Part shown: positions 51,346-62,895 of the stretch, piece after piece
How the letters are laid out: each line of letters opens with the position of its first letter
Numbering within the stretch: the first letter of the stretch is position 1
Source: Desulfovibrio piger
GTDB lineage: Bacteria; Desulfobacterota; Desulfovibrionia; Desulfovibrionales; Desulfovibrionaceae
DNA length: 64,000 nucleotides
Reading direction: 5' to 3'
NCBI RefSeq assembly: GCF_900116045.1
Contig: NZ_LT630450.1
Span: 2,070,501 to 2,134,500 of the forward strand
Position numbers and translations under genes: made by a program
The notes under the pieces: generated by a model
What the model saw: only the letters and a program-made list of their open reading frames with translations
What the model was told of the DNA's origin: nothing
The model's database searches: none

Positions 51346-52656
51346 CTAGCCGTTGGCCAGGCGCGCGGCGTCGGCGCGGCGGTGCATGCGGGCCACGCGC
51401 TCACGCAGACCGGCGCGGTAGGCGTCCAGATCCTCGATGCGGGCGCGGGCCACGCCGCTTTCCATGGCGGCGCGGGCCACGGCGGGCGTCACCCATTCGA
51501 TGATGCGCGGATCCAGCGGGCTGGGGATGATGTAGTCGGGGCCGAAGCTGAATTTCTTGCCGCCATAGGCCCGGCTCACTTCTTCGGGCACGTCTTCGCG
51601 GGCCAGCATGGCCAGGGCCTCGGCAGCGGCCAGCTTCATGGCTTCGTTGATCTCCGTGGCCTGCACGTCCAGGGCGCCGCGGAAGATGAAGGGGAAGCCG
51701 GAGACGTTGTTGATCTGGTTGGGGCAGTCGGAGCGGCCGGTGCCCATGAGCAGGTCGTCACGGACGGCCTTGGCCTCGGCGTAGGTGATCTCGGGCACGG
51801 GGTTGGCACAGGCAAAGATCACCGGATGCGGGGCCATGCTGCGCACCATGTCCTGCGTGACCAGTCCGGGCTTGGACAGGCCCAGGAACACATGGGCGCC
51901 CTGCATGGCTTCGGCCAGGGTGGCGTCCTTTTCCTGCGCGAAGGCGACCTTGGTGGGGTGCAGCCTGTCCTGGCGGCCCTTGTGGATCAGGCCCTTGCTG
52001 TCGAACATCCAGATGTTCCCGCGCTTGACGCCCAGGCTGACATAGAAATTGGCGCAGGCGATGCCGGCGGCTCCGGCGCCCACCACCACGACCTTCATGT
52101 CCTCCATCGTGCGGCCGGCGATGTGGGCCGCGTTGATGAGGCCCGCGCCGGAGATGACGGCGGTGCCGTGCTGGTCGTCATGGAAGACGGGGATGTTCAT
52201 GATCTCCTTGAGCTTCTGTTCGATGTAGAAGCACTCGGGGGCCTTGATGTCTTCCAGGTTGATGCCGCCGAAGGTGGGCTCCAGGGTCTTGACCACGTTG
52301 ATGAGCTCATCGGGGTCGGTGGTGGCCAGCTCCAGATCGAAGACGTCCACATCGGCGAACATCTTGAAGAGCATGCCCTTGCCTTCCATGACGGGCTTGC
52401 CCGCCAGGGGGCCGATGTTGCCCAGGCCCAGCACGGCGGTGCCGTTGCTGACCACGGCCACCAGGTTGCTGCGGGCGGTAAGGCGGGCCGCGGCGGCGGG
52501 GTCGGCCTCGATGGCGCGGCAGGCGTCGGCCACGCCGGGCGAATAGGCCAGGGTCAGGTCGTCCTGGGTCTCGCCCCGCTTGGAGGGCAGCACTTCCACC
52601 TTACCGGGGCGGGGCTCCGCATGATATTTCCAGACATCTTCCTTGGTATAGCTCAT
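51346..52656 (-). CDS. NAD(P)-dependent malic enzyme
   Basis: Malic enzyme converts malate to pyruvate and CO2, linking C4 acids to fermentation or supplying NAD(P)H. The 436-residue short form has [24 protein letters not shown] and the dinucleotide motif [12 protein letters not shown] 52656 follows AGAGGATATTT; a longer in-frame N-terminus is not supported. Confidence 0.94.
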   Translation of the reverse strand: MSYTKEDVWKYHAEPRPGKVEVLPSKRGETQDDLTLAYSPGVADACRAIEADPAAAARLTARSNLVAVVSNGTAVLGLGNIGPLAGKPVMEGKGMLFKMFADVDVFDLELATTDPDELINVVKTLEPTFGGINLEDIKAPECFYIEQKLKEIMNIPVFHDDQHGTAVISGAGLINAAHIAGRTMEDMKVVVVGAGAAGIACANFYVSLGVKRGNIWMFDSKGLIHKGRQDRLHPTKVAFAQEKDATLAEAMQGAHVFLGLSKPGLVTQDMVRSMAPHPVIFACANPVPEITYAEAKAVRDDLLMGTGRSDCPNQINNVSGFPFIFRGALDVQATEINEAMKLAAAEALAMLAREDVPEEVSRAYGGKKFSFGPDYIIPSPLDPRIIEWVTPAVARAAMESGVARARIEDLDAYRAGLRERVARMHRRADAARLANG

Positions 52657-53076
52657 AAATATCCTCTGCTGCTCGGCTGGAGCGGTGAGATTGTGAAAAA
52701 CGGGCCCTGACAGCCGCGTGGACAGCGTTTTTCCGTTCGCACGGCCCCGATTGCGGGACAGGGAGAAACGCGCGCTCCCGCGCCATGACGGGCGTTTTCG
52801 GCCCCGGGCCGCGGGGCATGGCTGTCTGCCATGCGGCCGCCCGGCCGGCGCATGAGTATAAAAATCCGTTGCTTCTTTCGCAAGTGCGGGCAAGGGGCAG
52901 GGGGAGATTTTCGGGCAGGGGAAGCAGGCCGGTTTTCCTGCCGTCATGGCCGCCCTGAGGGCAGGTGCTTTCCGCGGTCCCCCGCCGGCGCCAAGGGCCT
53001 CTTGTCCCTCACCGTGCCCCCATCCTCCCCCAATGCGCTTTCGTCAGGGGGCCGGGCAGGCGGCGCGGCGGCATGT
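52657..53076. other. Intergenic DNA between malic enzyme and panD
   Basis: This 420-base gap should carry the malic enzyme promoter on the minus strand. I find no gene and no clear terminator for panD. Confidence 0.4.
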
Positions 53077-53580
53077 CTAGCCGATCCATTCCCGGCCGGT
53101 GGCCATGTCCATGATGACGAATTCCGTGCCGTCGTCCCTGGCGGCCACGCGGTATTCCAGCTTTTCGGCCACGCGGTTGGGCAGTTCGCCGCTCTGGTCG
53201 AAGGTCAGCACGCGGCAGGAAAAGCCGTCGTGATAGTCGCTGACGGGGATCTCGCGGGAAGAGGCCACGATGATCTCGTCGCCCACCTGGCAGGTACGGG
53301 CCGCGGCGCCGTTGAGGCAGACCACGCCGCTGCCGCGCGGGCCGGGCAGCACATAGGTCTCGATGCGGGAACCGCTGTGCTTGTTCCAGATATAGACGTA
53401 TTCCAGCGGCAGCAGCCGGGCCGCCTCGAGGATGTCGGTATCGATGGTGATGGAGCCGTGGTAGTTGAGCTTGGATTCCGTGACCACGATGCCGTGCAGC
53501 TTGGCGCCTACGACGCGGATGGTGCCCTGCCCCTGGGGCTGGACACCCACCAGCATGCGGGTGACTTCCTTTCTTTCCAT
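53077..53580 (-). CDS. panD: Aspartate 1-decarboxylase-like protein
   Basis: PanD makes beta-alanine for pantothenate and cleaves itself to form a pyruvoyl group. The cleavage site Gly42-Ser43 (NYHGSITID) and the motifs SRIETYVLPGPRGSGVVCLNGAAAR are conserved. Compared with typical 126-residue PanD, the 167-residue protein has an extra 18 residues at the N-terminus and a C-terminal extension of about 35 residues. The start at ATG 53580 has AGGGGAACGAC upstream; MLVG at 53553 is an alternative. Confidence 0.88.
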   Translation of the reverse strand: MERKEVTRMLVGVQPQGQGTIRVVGAKLHGIVVTESKLNYHGSITIDTDILEAARLLPLEYVYIWNKHSGSRIETYVLPGPRGSGVVCLNGAAARTCQVGDEIIVASSREIPVSDYHDGFSCRVLTFDQSGELPNRVAEKLEYRVAARDDGTEFVIMDMATGREWIG

Positions 53581-53684
53581 GTCGTTCCCCTTGGGGCCTG
53601 CCCGCCATGCGGCAGCGCGTACCGGCGGGCAGGGTCTGGAGGAGCCGTCGGGCTCCCTGTGGGCGGTTTTGCAGGATGGGGAGC

Positions 53685-53807
53685 ATGAAGGGGGAAGGGG
53701 ACGTTTTCCGCTGGAAGCGGCCGAAGGCGGCCCGCAGGGCCGTGCCCGTTGCGACGGAGAAAGCTACGGGCATCGACAGCAGAGATAACGTCCCCTTCCC
53801 CCCTCAT
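53685..53807 (+). repeat. Structured dispersed element, copy 3
   Basis: The arms GGGGGAAGGGGACGTT (53690-53705) and 53787-53802 pair perfectly over 16 positions, and further out ATGA pairs with TCAT. Inside are CCGCT-GGA-AGCGG (53708-53720), CGGCCC-GCA-GGGCCG (53728-53742) and TGCCCGT/ACGGGCA (53743-53749 with 53766-53772). The stop codon of the large FAD gene is 26 bases from its right end. Confidence 0.88.
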
Positions 53808-53832
53808 ATCATTTCATCGTCGTCATTCCCGC

Positions 53833-56800
53833 CTAGCACTGGACGATGCGCACGTCGCCGCGGGTCTCGTTGGCGCGGCGGCGGAAGCGCTGGCGGCGGT
53901 CCTCACCGTCCACCTGGTTGGCCAGCCATTCCAGCACATGCAGCACGGGGTGCTTTTCCTTGAGCTGGATGAGGCAGCGGGCGATGCCGATCTTGCAGGA
54001 CGGGCAGCCCACCAGGATGGGCCCGGCGTAGCAGGCGCCTGTCTGGGGCTGGGGCTCGAAGGCCCTGGCCAGGCGTTCCTTTTTGCGGGCGCGCAGCAGG
54101 TTGTAGATGGTGGGGGAGGTCACGGCGCCCATGCCGGACTCGCCGCAGCAGCCGGGGATGGTGGTGACCTTGACCTTGCAGAGCTGTTCCAGGGCGCCGG
54201 TAAGCTGGGACTGCCCCTTGAGGGTGGGCACGCCCGCCCATTCGCAGTGGCAGGCCGCGTGGTAGAGCACGCTGGTGCCGGGGGCCACCGGGGCTTCCAT
54301 GCTCTCGTGCTGGAGCAGGGGCAGGACGATCTGGCTCACGTCCTTCTGTTCCAGCTGCGGGAACTGCTCATTGAGCTTCATGCGGGCCAGGCTGTCGCGG
54401 CAGGAGCCGCAGGCCGTGGCCAGGTAGCGCACGTCGAAGCCCTGCTTGGCGAGGTTGCGCAGCATGGAGGCCAGATACTGGCGGTTCTGGGCCATGTTGT
54501 CTTCGTATTCGGTATCCATGCCCGCGGCCAGCAGGGGATAGCCGCAGCACAGGTGGCGCGGCGGCACGGCCACGGCGTGGCCGGTGTGCAGCAGCAGCAT
54601 GATGGCGGCCAGGCCGATGCGGTCATAGAAGAGCGAACCGCCGCAGCCGGGGAAGTAGAGCACGCAGGGCATGCCCGGCGTCACTTCCCTGGGCGCGAAC
54701 ACGGAGCCGCGGTGCAGGCGCAGGGATTCATAGAGGTTGGTATAGCCCATCTTGGGGCCGCTGCCCGCGAAGAGGGGGCTCTGCATGCGCTTTTTCCACA
54801 CCGCAGGCACCACGCCCAGCAGCTTGTTCTGCACCTTCTGGCCCAGCGAGGCCATCTTGGCCGCCTTGGGCACGCGGGACGACACGTCATGCACCAGCCA
54901 TTCCAGGGCGCGCTTCTTGATGGGATGGCCGCCGGCGTTCTCGTGCTCCAGCAGGGAGCGCAGGGTCAGGGCCACCTCGCCGGACGGGATCTTGACCGGG
55001 CAGTTGGCCAGGCAGCGGCCGCAGGCCGTGCAGTGTTCCACCAGGTCGCGCAGCCAGCGCAGCAGGTTGTCGTCGATGGCGCCCTTGTTGACCTGCGAGT
55101 AGTAGACGGCCTCCAGCAGCATGCCCAGCACCATGTTCTTGTTGCGGGGATGGTACTGCATGGAGCGCTCGGGATAGCACATGGAACAGACCTGCTTGCA
55201 CTTGCCGCAGCGGGTGCAGACCTGCACCGTGGACAGCAGGCTGATGAGCTTTTCCTTGTCCGGCAGGCCGCTGGCGTGGATGTCGTTGATGAGCCGGTTG
55301 AAGGAGAAGGTGAAGGGGCGCACGGGCAGCTCGCGATGCACCAGCTTGGCCGGGTTCATGACGTCGCGGGGGTCCACGCGTTCCTTGAAGGCGCGCAGGG
55401 CGTCCATCTTGCTCTTGCCGAGGAAGGAGATCTTGGTGATGCCGATGCCGTGTTCCCCGGAGACCTCGCCGCCCATCTCCTGGCACTCGGCCATGACGCG
55501 GGCCGCGGTCTCTTCGGCCTCTTCCAGCATGTGGGCGTCGTTGGAGTTGACCGGGATGTTCACATGGCAGTTGCCGTCACCGGCATGCATGTGGCTGGCC
55601 ACCACGATGCGGCTGGCTTCCATGTAATCACGGATCTTGCCGATCTTCTTGTCCAGATGGGCGTACTTCCGGCCCATGCCGGCCAGAAAGGCCTCGGCCC
55701 GCTTCCAGAGTTCGGTATCGGAAAGCTCGGCCTGCGGGTTGTCGCCGGACGCCACCTTGGAGGCAAAGGAGAATTCACGGTTGAACTCCTTGTCCTCCAT
55801 GGGGAAGCCGGGCAGGCGGCCCACTTCCTGCAGGGCGTAGCGGTAGGCCTGGGCCGTGCATTCCAGGTTGAGCTGCTCCAGGAAAAGGGCGAAGTCCGGG
55901 ATGCGGTCCATGGGGATGACCACGTCCTCGTTGAGCTTGAAGCCGGAGGTGCGCTTGGCGATGGCCGACAGGCGGTGCCGGTCTTCCCAGAATCGCTCGC
56001 CTTCCTTGTCGTCCTGGGCCACGATGATGTCCACGTTGTCCTGTTCTTCCACCACGCAGACGATGTCGTTGACGCACTTGTCCAGCAGGTAGGGGTCGTC
56101 GCCGTCCACCTGGAGGATGATGACCGAGATGGGCAGGCCCTCGTACTTCTGGGACTTGCGCTTGTACTCGATGGCCTGCACGTACTTGGCGTTGAACTCT
56201 TCCAGGGCGGACAGGTGGGCATAGTCGCCTTCCTGGCGGATGCGGTTACGCAGGCCCACCAGCTCGCGCACCACCACGGCGGCGGGGTGCATGGAGCGGC
56301 CGAAGAATTCCAGCACCATGACGCGCTTGAACCTGGGCTTGGGATGGATGATGAAGCAGGCCTCGGTGATGATGCCGTCCACGCCTTCCTTCTGCATGCC
56401 GGGCAGGCCGCCCAGGGCCTTGTTGGTCACGTCCTTGCCCAGGCCGGGCAGGCGGATCTCGTCGCCGCGCAGGTGGATGACGTTGCGCACGCCGCCGCTG
56501 ATGTCCTTGACCACGAACACGGCCGTTTCTTCGGGCAGGATCTTGTGGCGGGGATGGTTCTCGCGCTCCACACTGATGATCTCGCCCGTGGGCGTGACCA
56601 TGCGCCACCAGAGCAGGTTGTCCAGGGTTGTGCCGTATTCGAAGGCGCTGGGGCCGCCGGCGTTCTCGGAGACGTTGCCGCCGATGGACGAGGCCTGCTT
56701 GGAGGCCGGGTCCACGGAGAAGAGCGCCCCGGCCGCGTCCACGGCCTTGATGACGTTCTGGGTGATGGCGCCGGCTTCCACGGTGACGGTCATGTTCTCA

Positions 56801-57399
56801 AGGTCGATGGGGCCGATCTTGGTCAGGCGGGTGAGGCTGACGATGACCGTGCGCTTGCGGGCCGGCACGGCGCCGCCGGTCATGCCGGAGCCGCCGCCGC
56901 GCGGGATGAGGGCGAACTTCATGTCATTGGCCAGCTTCACCAGGGCGGCCACCTGTTCGGCGCTGTCGGGCTCCACCACCAGCAGGGGCAGTTCCATGCG
57001 CAGGTCCGTGGCGTCCGTGGCCGAGGCCACCAGGGCGGAGGGCGAGGAAAGGATGCACTCGCCGGGCAGGATGTTGCGCAGGGTGGAGATCAGCTCTTCG
57101 CGGAAGCTGCGTTCGGCCTCGTAGGCGGACCAGAACATGGTGATGCCCTCGCCGATGGCGTTGGCGAAATAATGGGCCAGGGCCATGGATTCCCGTTCGA
57201 AGCGGGCGTGCACGCTGTTGCGCACGGTCTCCACGTTGATGAAGGGATTGTAGGCCACCAGGAACAGTTCTTCGGCAATGGCAATGGCCAGATGCCGCAC
57301 AGACTCGGGCCACTCCGCGAAGTCGTCGATATTGATACGCAGGATGCGGTTGACCACATAGTCAGGTGAGATGGATATGTGCGGACCCTTGTGAGCCAT
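53833..57399 (-). CDS. Large FAD/iron-sulfur oxidoreductase, D-lactate or glycolate dehydrogenase type
   Basis: The 1188-residue protein has an FAD-binding PCMH domain (LIPRGGGSGMTGG), an FAD-linked oxidase C-terminal domain (HAGDGNCHVNIPVN), two [4Fe-4S] motifs (CTRCGKCKQVCSMC and CTACGRCLANCP) and a C-terminal CCG-type domain (HLCCGYPLLAAGMD and IPGCCGESGMG). Such fusions oxidise D-lactate or a similar 2-hydroxy acid and pass electrons to the respiratory chain. The start ATG 57399 (MAHKGPHISISPDY) follows GAGGTACCTACGCC. A structured repeat lies just after its stop. Confidence 0.92.
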   Translation of the reverse strand: MAHKGPHISISPDYVVNRILRINIDDFAEWPESVRHLAIAIAEELFLVAYNPFINVETVRNSVHARFERESMALAHYFANAIGEGITMFWSAYEAERSFREELISTLRNILPGECILSSPSALVASATDATDLRMELPLLVVEPDSAEQVAALVKLANDMKFALIPRGGGSGMTGGAVPARKRTVIVSLTRLTKIGPIDLENMTVTVEAGAITQNVIKAVDAAGALFSVDPASKQASSIGGNVSENAGGPSAFEYGTTLDNLLWWRMVTPTGEIISVERENHPRHKILPEETAVFVVKDISGGVRNVIHLRGDEIRLPGLGKDVTNKALGGLPGMQKEGVDGIITEACFIIHPKPRFKRVMVLEFFGRSMHPAAVVVRELVGLRNRIRQEGDYAHLSALEEFNAKYVQAIEYKRKSQKYEGLPISVIILQVDGDDPYLLDKCVNDIVCVVEEQDNVDIIVAQDDKEGERFWEDRHRLSAIAKRTSGFKLNEDVVIPMDRIPDFALFLEQLNLECTAQAYRYALQEVGRLPGFPMEDKEFNREFSFASKVASGDNPQAELSDTELWKRAEAFLAGMGRKYAHLDKKIGKIRDYMEASRIVVASHMHAGDGNCHVNIPVNSNDAHMLEEAEETAARVMAECQEMGGEVSGEHGIGITKISFLGKSKMDALRAFKERVDPRDVMNPAKLVHRELPVRPFTFSFNRLINDIHASGLPDKEKLISLLSTVQVCTRCGKCKQVCSMCYPERSMQYHPRNKNMVLGMLLEAVYYSQVNKGAIDDNLLRWLRDLVEHCTACGRCLANCPVKIPSGEVALTLRSLLEHENAGGHPIKKRALEWLVHDVSSRVPKAAKMASLGQKVQNKLLGVVPAVWKKRMQSPLFAGSGPKMGYTNLYESLRLHRGSVFAPREVTPGMPCVLYFPGCGGSLFYDRIGLAAIMLLLHTGHAVAVPPRHLCCGYPLLAAGMDTEYEDNMAQNRQYLASMLRNLAKQGFDVRYLATACGSCRDSLARMKLNEQFPQLEQKDVSQIVLPLLQHESMEAPVAPGTSVLYHAACHCEWAGVPTLKGQSQLTGALEQLCKVKVTTIPGCCGESGMGAVTSPTIYNLLRARKKERLARAFEPQPQTGACYAGPILVGCPSCKIGIARCLIQLKEKHPVLHVLEWLANQVDGEDRRQRFRRRANETRGDVRIVQC

Positions 57400-57662
57400 G
57401 GCGTAGGTACCTCGTTGTCTTCTGCATTTTCCTTGCGCACGGGCCCGGCGGGCCGGATGCACAAGTGGAGAAACCTTGTTTTTTACTGCTATTGGCCGCG
57501 CAAGGCAAGCACGCGCCCATGACGGGGCCGCTGTCTTCACCAGACAGGGAGCAGATTTCAGGAATGATTCCTGTCATGCCTGTCATCCCTTGTGCTCTTT
57601 ACATTTCCCCAAAGTTGAAAGATGCTGTGCGTCACATCTGATCCCTGGAAAGGAGATTCCAC

Positions 57663-58766
57663 ATGCTGCTCAAGCTGCAATGGCTCACAGATATTTTTGA
57701 CTGGCTGCACCACAATTGGGAGCGTGCCCACGTCCAGCGCAAGGTGGCGCTGGTCATTTTCTGGGTCTATGTGGCGGCCCTGTGCTGCGTGGAGCTCAAA
57801 CGGCAGGGCATGCTGCCGCCCGCCCTGGCCCAGCTGACGCCCCACAGCCATTTCAGCGCCATCCAGCTGGCCTTCACCCTGATCCTGGGGCTGGAGGTCA
57901 TGAGCCTGATCTTCATCATCTCCACATCCTTTTCGCGCTCCGTGGGCAAGCAGTTCGAGATCCTGGCCCTGATCCTGCTGCGCAACGCCTTCAAGGAGCT
58001 GGCGCATCTGCCCGAGCCGGTGAGCATCGCCGGCAACCTCGATCCCGTCATCCACATCGCGGTCACGGCGCTGGGGGCCCTGGGCATCTTCGTGGCCCTG
58101 GGCATCTACGGGAAGCTGGCCTCCAGCTACGCCTACATCCAGAGCCCGGAGATGCGCATGCGTTTCGTCATCAGCAAGAAGCTGCTCTCGCTGACGCTGT
58201 TCGTCATCTTTCTGGGCATCGGCATCCGGGATGCCTGGATCCACATCCACACCGGCGAGGACATGCGCTTTTTCGAGACCATCTACACGGTGCTGATCTT
58301 TGCGGACATCGCCCTGGTCCTCATCTCGCAGCGCTACATGCCGTCCTTCCATGCCGTGTTCCGCAATTCCGGCTTCGTCATCGGCACGCTGATGATGCGC
58401 CTGGCCCTTTCGGCCACCCCGCCGTGGGACACGGCCGCCAGCCTGTTCGCGGCCGCCTATGTGCTGGCCCTGACCTGGGCCACCCGGTATTTCCGGCCCG
58501 CGGCCCTGTGGGGCCCCCAGCTGCCCGCCTCTTCCCGCGAGACGGAGCATCTGCCCCCGTCCTACGGCAAGGTGCCGGAAGCTGCCGAGCCCCGGGAGGG
58601 CGTGCTTTACGGCAAGCCGCATCTGGATGCCTGGCGGCAGCGCCGCAAGATCCGCGAGGCCGCCCTGCCCGTGGCGCGGGAAGCCTGCGTGTTCGGCGCC
58701 GCGGAAGGCCGGGCCCGGCGCACGATGCCCCGTCCTCCGGCCGGGAAGAAAAAGACCGTCCGTTGA
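57663..58766 (+). CDS. Conserved membrane protein of unknown function
   Basis: The 367-residue protein has about seven membrane helices in its first 280 residues and a basic, disordered C-terminus. I do not recognise a family. AAAGGAGATTCCAC precedes ATG 57663, so the start is well supported. It is divergent from the large FAD/Fe-S gene, with a 263-base shared intergenic region. A strong hairpin lies downstream. Confidence 0.75.
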   Translation: MLLKLQWLTDIFDWLHHNWERAHVQRKVALVIFWVYVAALCCVELKRQGMLPPALAQLTPHSHFSAIQLAFTLILGLEVMSLIFIISTSFSRSVGKQFEILALILLRNAFKELAHLPEPVSIAGNLDPVIHIAVTALGALGIFVALGIYGKLASSYAYIQSPEMRMRFVISKKLLSLTLFVIFLGIGIRDAWIHIHTGEDMRFFETIYTVLIFADIALVLISQRYMPSFHAVFRNSGFVIGTLMMRLALSATPPWDTAASLFAAAYVLALTWATRYFRPAALWGPQLPASSRETEHLPPSYGKVPEAAEPREGVLYGKPHLDAWRQRRKIREAALPVAREACVFGAAEGRARRTMPRPPAGKKKTVR

Positions 58767-58834
58767 CCTCCGGCCGGGATGCGACAGGCCCTCGGGCCGT
58801 CTTTCCCGCCTTCCCGGTCCCCTTCGGTCACGAT

Positions 58835-58870
58835 ACGGAACAAGGCCACCCCTCGGGGTGGCCTTGTTCC
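58835..58870. terminator. Strong hairpin between convergent genes
   Basis: CGGAACAAGGCCACCCC and GGGGTGGCCTTGTTCCG form a perfect 17-base-pair stem around two bases. There is no T tract. It separates the membrane-protein gene from the convergent lepA gene. Confidence 0.7.
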
Positions 58871-58993
58871 GTGCGCGGCCTGCGGCCGGTGATGATGTGT
58901 CCATAACGCGCCCCGGAAAGGGGACCGGGGCAGGCATCCCCCGGGTCGCCCGCCGGCGGGGGCTTTTTCCCTTCCCTGCCCGGTACGCGGCGC

Positions 58994-60799
58994 CTAGTCG
59001 TCGCCCACCTTGAGGGCGGCCAGGAAGGCTTCCTGCGGCAGCTCCACGTTGCCCATGCGCTTCATGCGTTTTTTGCCTTCCTTCTGTTTTTCCAGTAGTT
59101 TGCGCTTGCGGGTGATGTCACCGCCGTAGCACTTGGCGGTCACGTCCTTGCGGAAGGCGGACACGGTCTCGCGGGCGATGATCTTCTGGCCGATGGCCGC
59201 CTGGATGGCCACCTGGAAGAGCTGGCGCGGGATGGTGCGCTTGAGCTTGAGGGCCAGCGAACGGCCGTAGGTATAGGCGCGGTCGCGGTGCACGATGACG
59301 GCCAGGGCGTCCACGGGCTCGCCGTTGAGCAGGATGTCCAGACGCACCAGGTCGGACTCGCGGTAGTCGATGGGCTGGTAGTCCATGCTGGCGTAGCCGC
59401 GCGTGCAGGACTTGAGCCGGTCGAAGAAATCATAGACGATCTCGGCGAAGGGCAGCTCGTAGGTCACCACCACGCGGTTGGCGGCCAGGTAGTGCAGGTT
59501 CTTCTGGGTGCCGCGCTTGTCCTCGCAGAGCTTCATGACGTTGCCCACATATTCGTTGGGCACATGGATGTCCATGCTCACATAGGGCTCGTAGAGGGCC
59601 CTGATCTTGGTGGAGTCGGGCAGATGGGCCGGGTTGTCGATCTCCAGGGTCTTGCCGTCGGTGGTATCCACCCGGTAGATGACCGAGGGCGCCGTGGCGA
59701 TGAGGTCCACCTCGAATTCGCGTTCCAGGCGCTCCTGGATGATCTCCATGTGCAAGAGGCCCAGGAAGCCGCAGCGGAAGCCGAAGCCCAGGGCCTGGGA
59801 GGTCTCGGGCTCGAAGCTGAAGGCGGCGTCGTTGAGCTGGAGCTTTTCCAGCGCGGCCTTGAGGTTCTCGTAATCATCGGATTCCGAGGGGTAGAGGCCG
59901 CAGAAGACCATGGGCTGCACTTCCTTGAAGCCGGGCACGGGCTCGGTGGCCGGATTGGCCGCCAGGGTGATGGTATCGCCCACGCGGGCATCGCCCAGGG
60001 ACTTGATGCTGCCGCAGAGGAAGCCCACCTCGCCGGCGTGCAGCTCCTTCACGTCCGTGGCCTCGGGCGAGAACACGCCCAGGCGCAGCACTTCATATTC
60101 CTTGCCGGTGCTCATGAGGCGCACCATGTCGCCCAGTTTCACCCGGCCGTCCACCACGCGGAAGAGCACCACCACCCCCTGGTAGCTGTCGTACCAGGAG
60201 TCGAAGATCAGGGCCTTGAGGGGACCGTCCGGGTCGCCGCCAGGCGCAGGCAGGCGGTGGACGATGGCTTCCAGCACGGCGTCCACGCCCTGGCCGGTCT
60301 TGGCCGACACGGGCAGGGCATCGGTGCAGTCCAGGCCGATGGCTTCTTCGATCTCTTCCTTGACGCGGTCCACCTCGGCGCTGGGCAGGTCGATCTTGTT
60401 CAGCACGGGCACGATCTCGTGGTCGTGGTCCAGGGCCAGATAGACGTTGGCCAGGGTCTGGGCCTCCACGCCCTGGGTGGCGTCCACCACCAGCAGCGCG
60501 CCTTCGCAGGCGGCCAGGGAGCGCGACACTTCGTAGTTGAAGTCCACGTGTCCGGGCGTGTCGATGAGGTTCAGCTCATATTCCTCTCCGTCGGCAGCCA
60601 CATAGGGGATGCGCACGGTCTGCGCCTTGATGGTGATGCCGCGCTCGCGTTCCAGGTCCATCTTGTCCAGGTACTGCTGGCGGGCCTCGCGCTGGCTGAC
60701 CACCTTGGTCAGCTCAAGGATGCGGTCGGCAAGGGTGGACTTGCCGTGGTCGATGTGGGCGATGATGCAGAAATTGCGAATATGATCCAGACTGGGCAT
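58994..60799 (-). CDS. lepA: Elongation factor 4 (LepA)
   Basis: LepA is a ribosome-associated GTPase. The 601-residue protein has the P-loop AHIDHGKST (14-22), the DTPGH and NKID GTPase motifs, and the LepA-specific C-terminal [20 protein letters not shown] 60799 is chosen from homology; the ribosome site is weak. It is 250 bases downstream of atpC on the same strand. Confidence 0.97.
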   Translation of the reverse strand: MPSLDHIRNFCIIAHIDHGKSTLADRILELTKVVSQREARQQYLDKMDLERERGITIKAQTVRIPYVAADGEEYELNLIDTPGHVDFNYEVSRSLAACEGALLVVDATQGVEAQTLANVYLALDHDHEIVPVLNKIDLPSAEVDRVKEEIEEAIGLDCTDALPVSAKTGQGVDAVLEAIVHRLPAPGGDPDGPLKALIFDSWYDSYQGVVVLFRVVDGRVKLGDMVRLMSTGKEYEVLRLGVFSPEATDVKELHAGEVGFLCGSIKSLGDARVGDTITLAANPATEPVPGFKEVQPMVFCGLYPSESDDYENLKAALEKLQLNDAAFSFEPETSQALGFGFRCGFLGLLHMEIIQERLEREFEVDLIATAPSVIYRVDTTDGKTLEIDNPAHLPDSTKIRALYEPYVSMDIHVPNEYVGNVMKLCEDKRGTQKNLHYLAANRVVVTYELPFAEIVYDFFDRLKSCTRGYASMDYQPIDYRESDLVRLDILLNGEPVDALAVIVHRDRAYTYGRSLALKLKRTIPRQLFQVAIQAAIGQKIIARETVSAFRKDVTAKCYGGDITRKRKLLEKQKEGKKRMKRMGNVELPQEAFLAALKVGDD

Positions 60800-60995
60800 G
60801 GGACTCGTGACTGTGACCGCGCCGGAAGCCGCGGGAAGAGGTGCAGACAGGGCCGTGGCCCTGCCGGAAAAGTGCAACATCATACCGGCAACCGGCTGCA
60901 AAGTCCATGCCCCGGCAGCAGGCGCAGGGGGAGGGAGGGGAAGCAGAAGGATGGGGGGCGGCAGGGGGAGGAGCGGCCCTTTTCCACAAGACGCG

Positions 60996-61034
60996 AAAAG
61001 GGGCCGGAAGTTTCCTTCCGGCCCCTTTGTTTTA
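60996..61034 (-). terminator. Terminator after atpC
   Basis: AAAGGGGCCGGAAG and CTTCCGGCCCCTTT form a stem; a TTTT run follows on either strand. It lies 17 bases after the atpC stop. Confidence 0.85.
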
Positions 61035-61050
61035 TCGGATCAGGGAGGCG

Positions 61051-61452
61051 CTAGCGCAACTGGGCCACATGCAGGCGCTCGACGGCGCGCTGCAGAGCGG
61101 CTTCCGCTCTGGCATGGTCCACATCATCGGCCTGGCTGGCCAGGCGCTTTTCGGCGCGCTCCTTGGCGGCCTGGGCGCGGGCGGTATCGATATCTTCGGC
61201 CAGTTCGGCCGATTCCGCCAGCACGGTCAGGACCTTGTTGTTCACATCGGCAAAGCCGCCGGAGATGAACACGTTGTGCTGCTTGCCGCCTTCAGTATAG
61301 CGAAGGTTGCCGATCTTGAGGGCAGAGAGCAGGGAGACGTGATGCGGCAGCACGCCAAACTCACCCATGACGCCGGGGCACACGGCCATTTCCACCTGAG
61401 CGCTGACAACGGTCTTGTCAGGTGTCACCACTTCCAGTTGCAGCATGCTCAT
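61051..61452 (-). CDS. atpC: ATP synthase epsilon subunit
   Basis: The 133-residue epsilon subunit of F1 begins MSMLQLEVVTPDKTVVS and ends in a long helix pair (residues 85-130), as in the family. It regulates rotation in F1. It is the last gene of the atp operon, starting nine bases after atpD. Confidence 0.96.
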   Translation of the reverse strand: MSMLQLEVVTPDKTVVSAQVEMAVCPGVMGEFGVLPHHVSLLSALKIGNLRYTEGGKQHNVFISGGFADVNNKVLTVLAESAELAEDIDTARAQAAKERAEKRLASQADDVDHARAEAALQRAVERLHVAQLR

Positions 61453-61461
61453 GGGCGCTCC

Positions 61462-62895
<1,434 letters not shown>

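Noticed and set aside
53685-53807. The structured element as a tRNA or tRNA-like gene
   Set aside because: It folds into a cloverleaf-like form, but has no T-loop GTTCRA, no plausible anticodon arm and no CCA end.
12799-53807. A CRISPR array based on the repeats
   Set aside because: The copies are tens of kilobases apart, are structured and are not separated by regular spacers.
53749-57369. A 1206-residue plus-strand open frame
   Set aside because: It is antisense to the FAD/Fe-S oxidoreductase, with the same His/Gly/Val-rich shadow composition.
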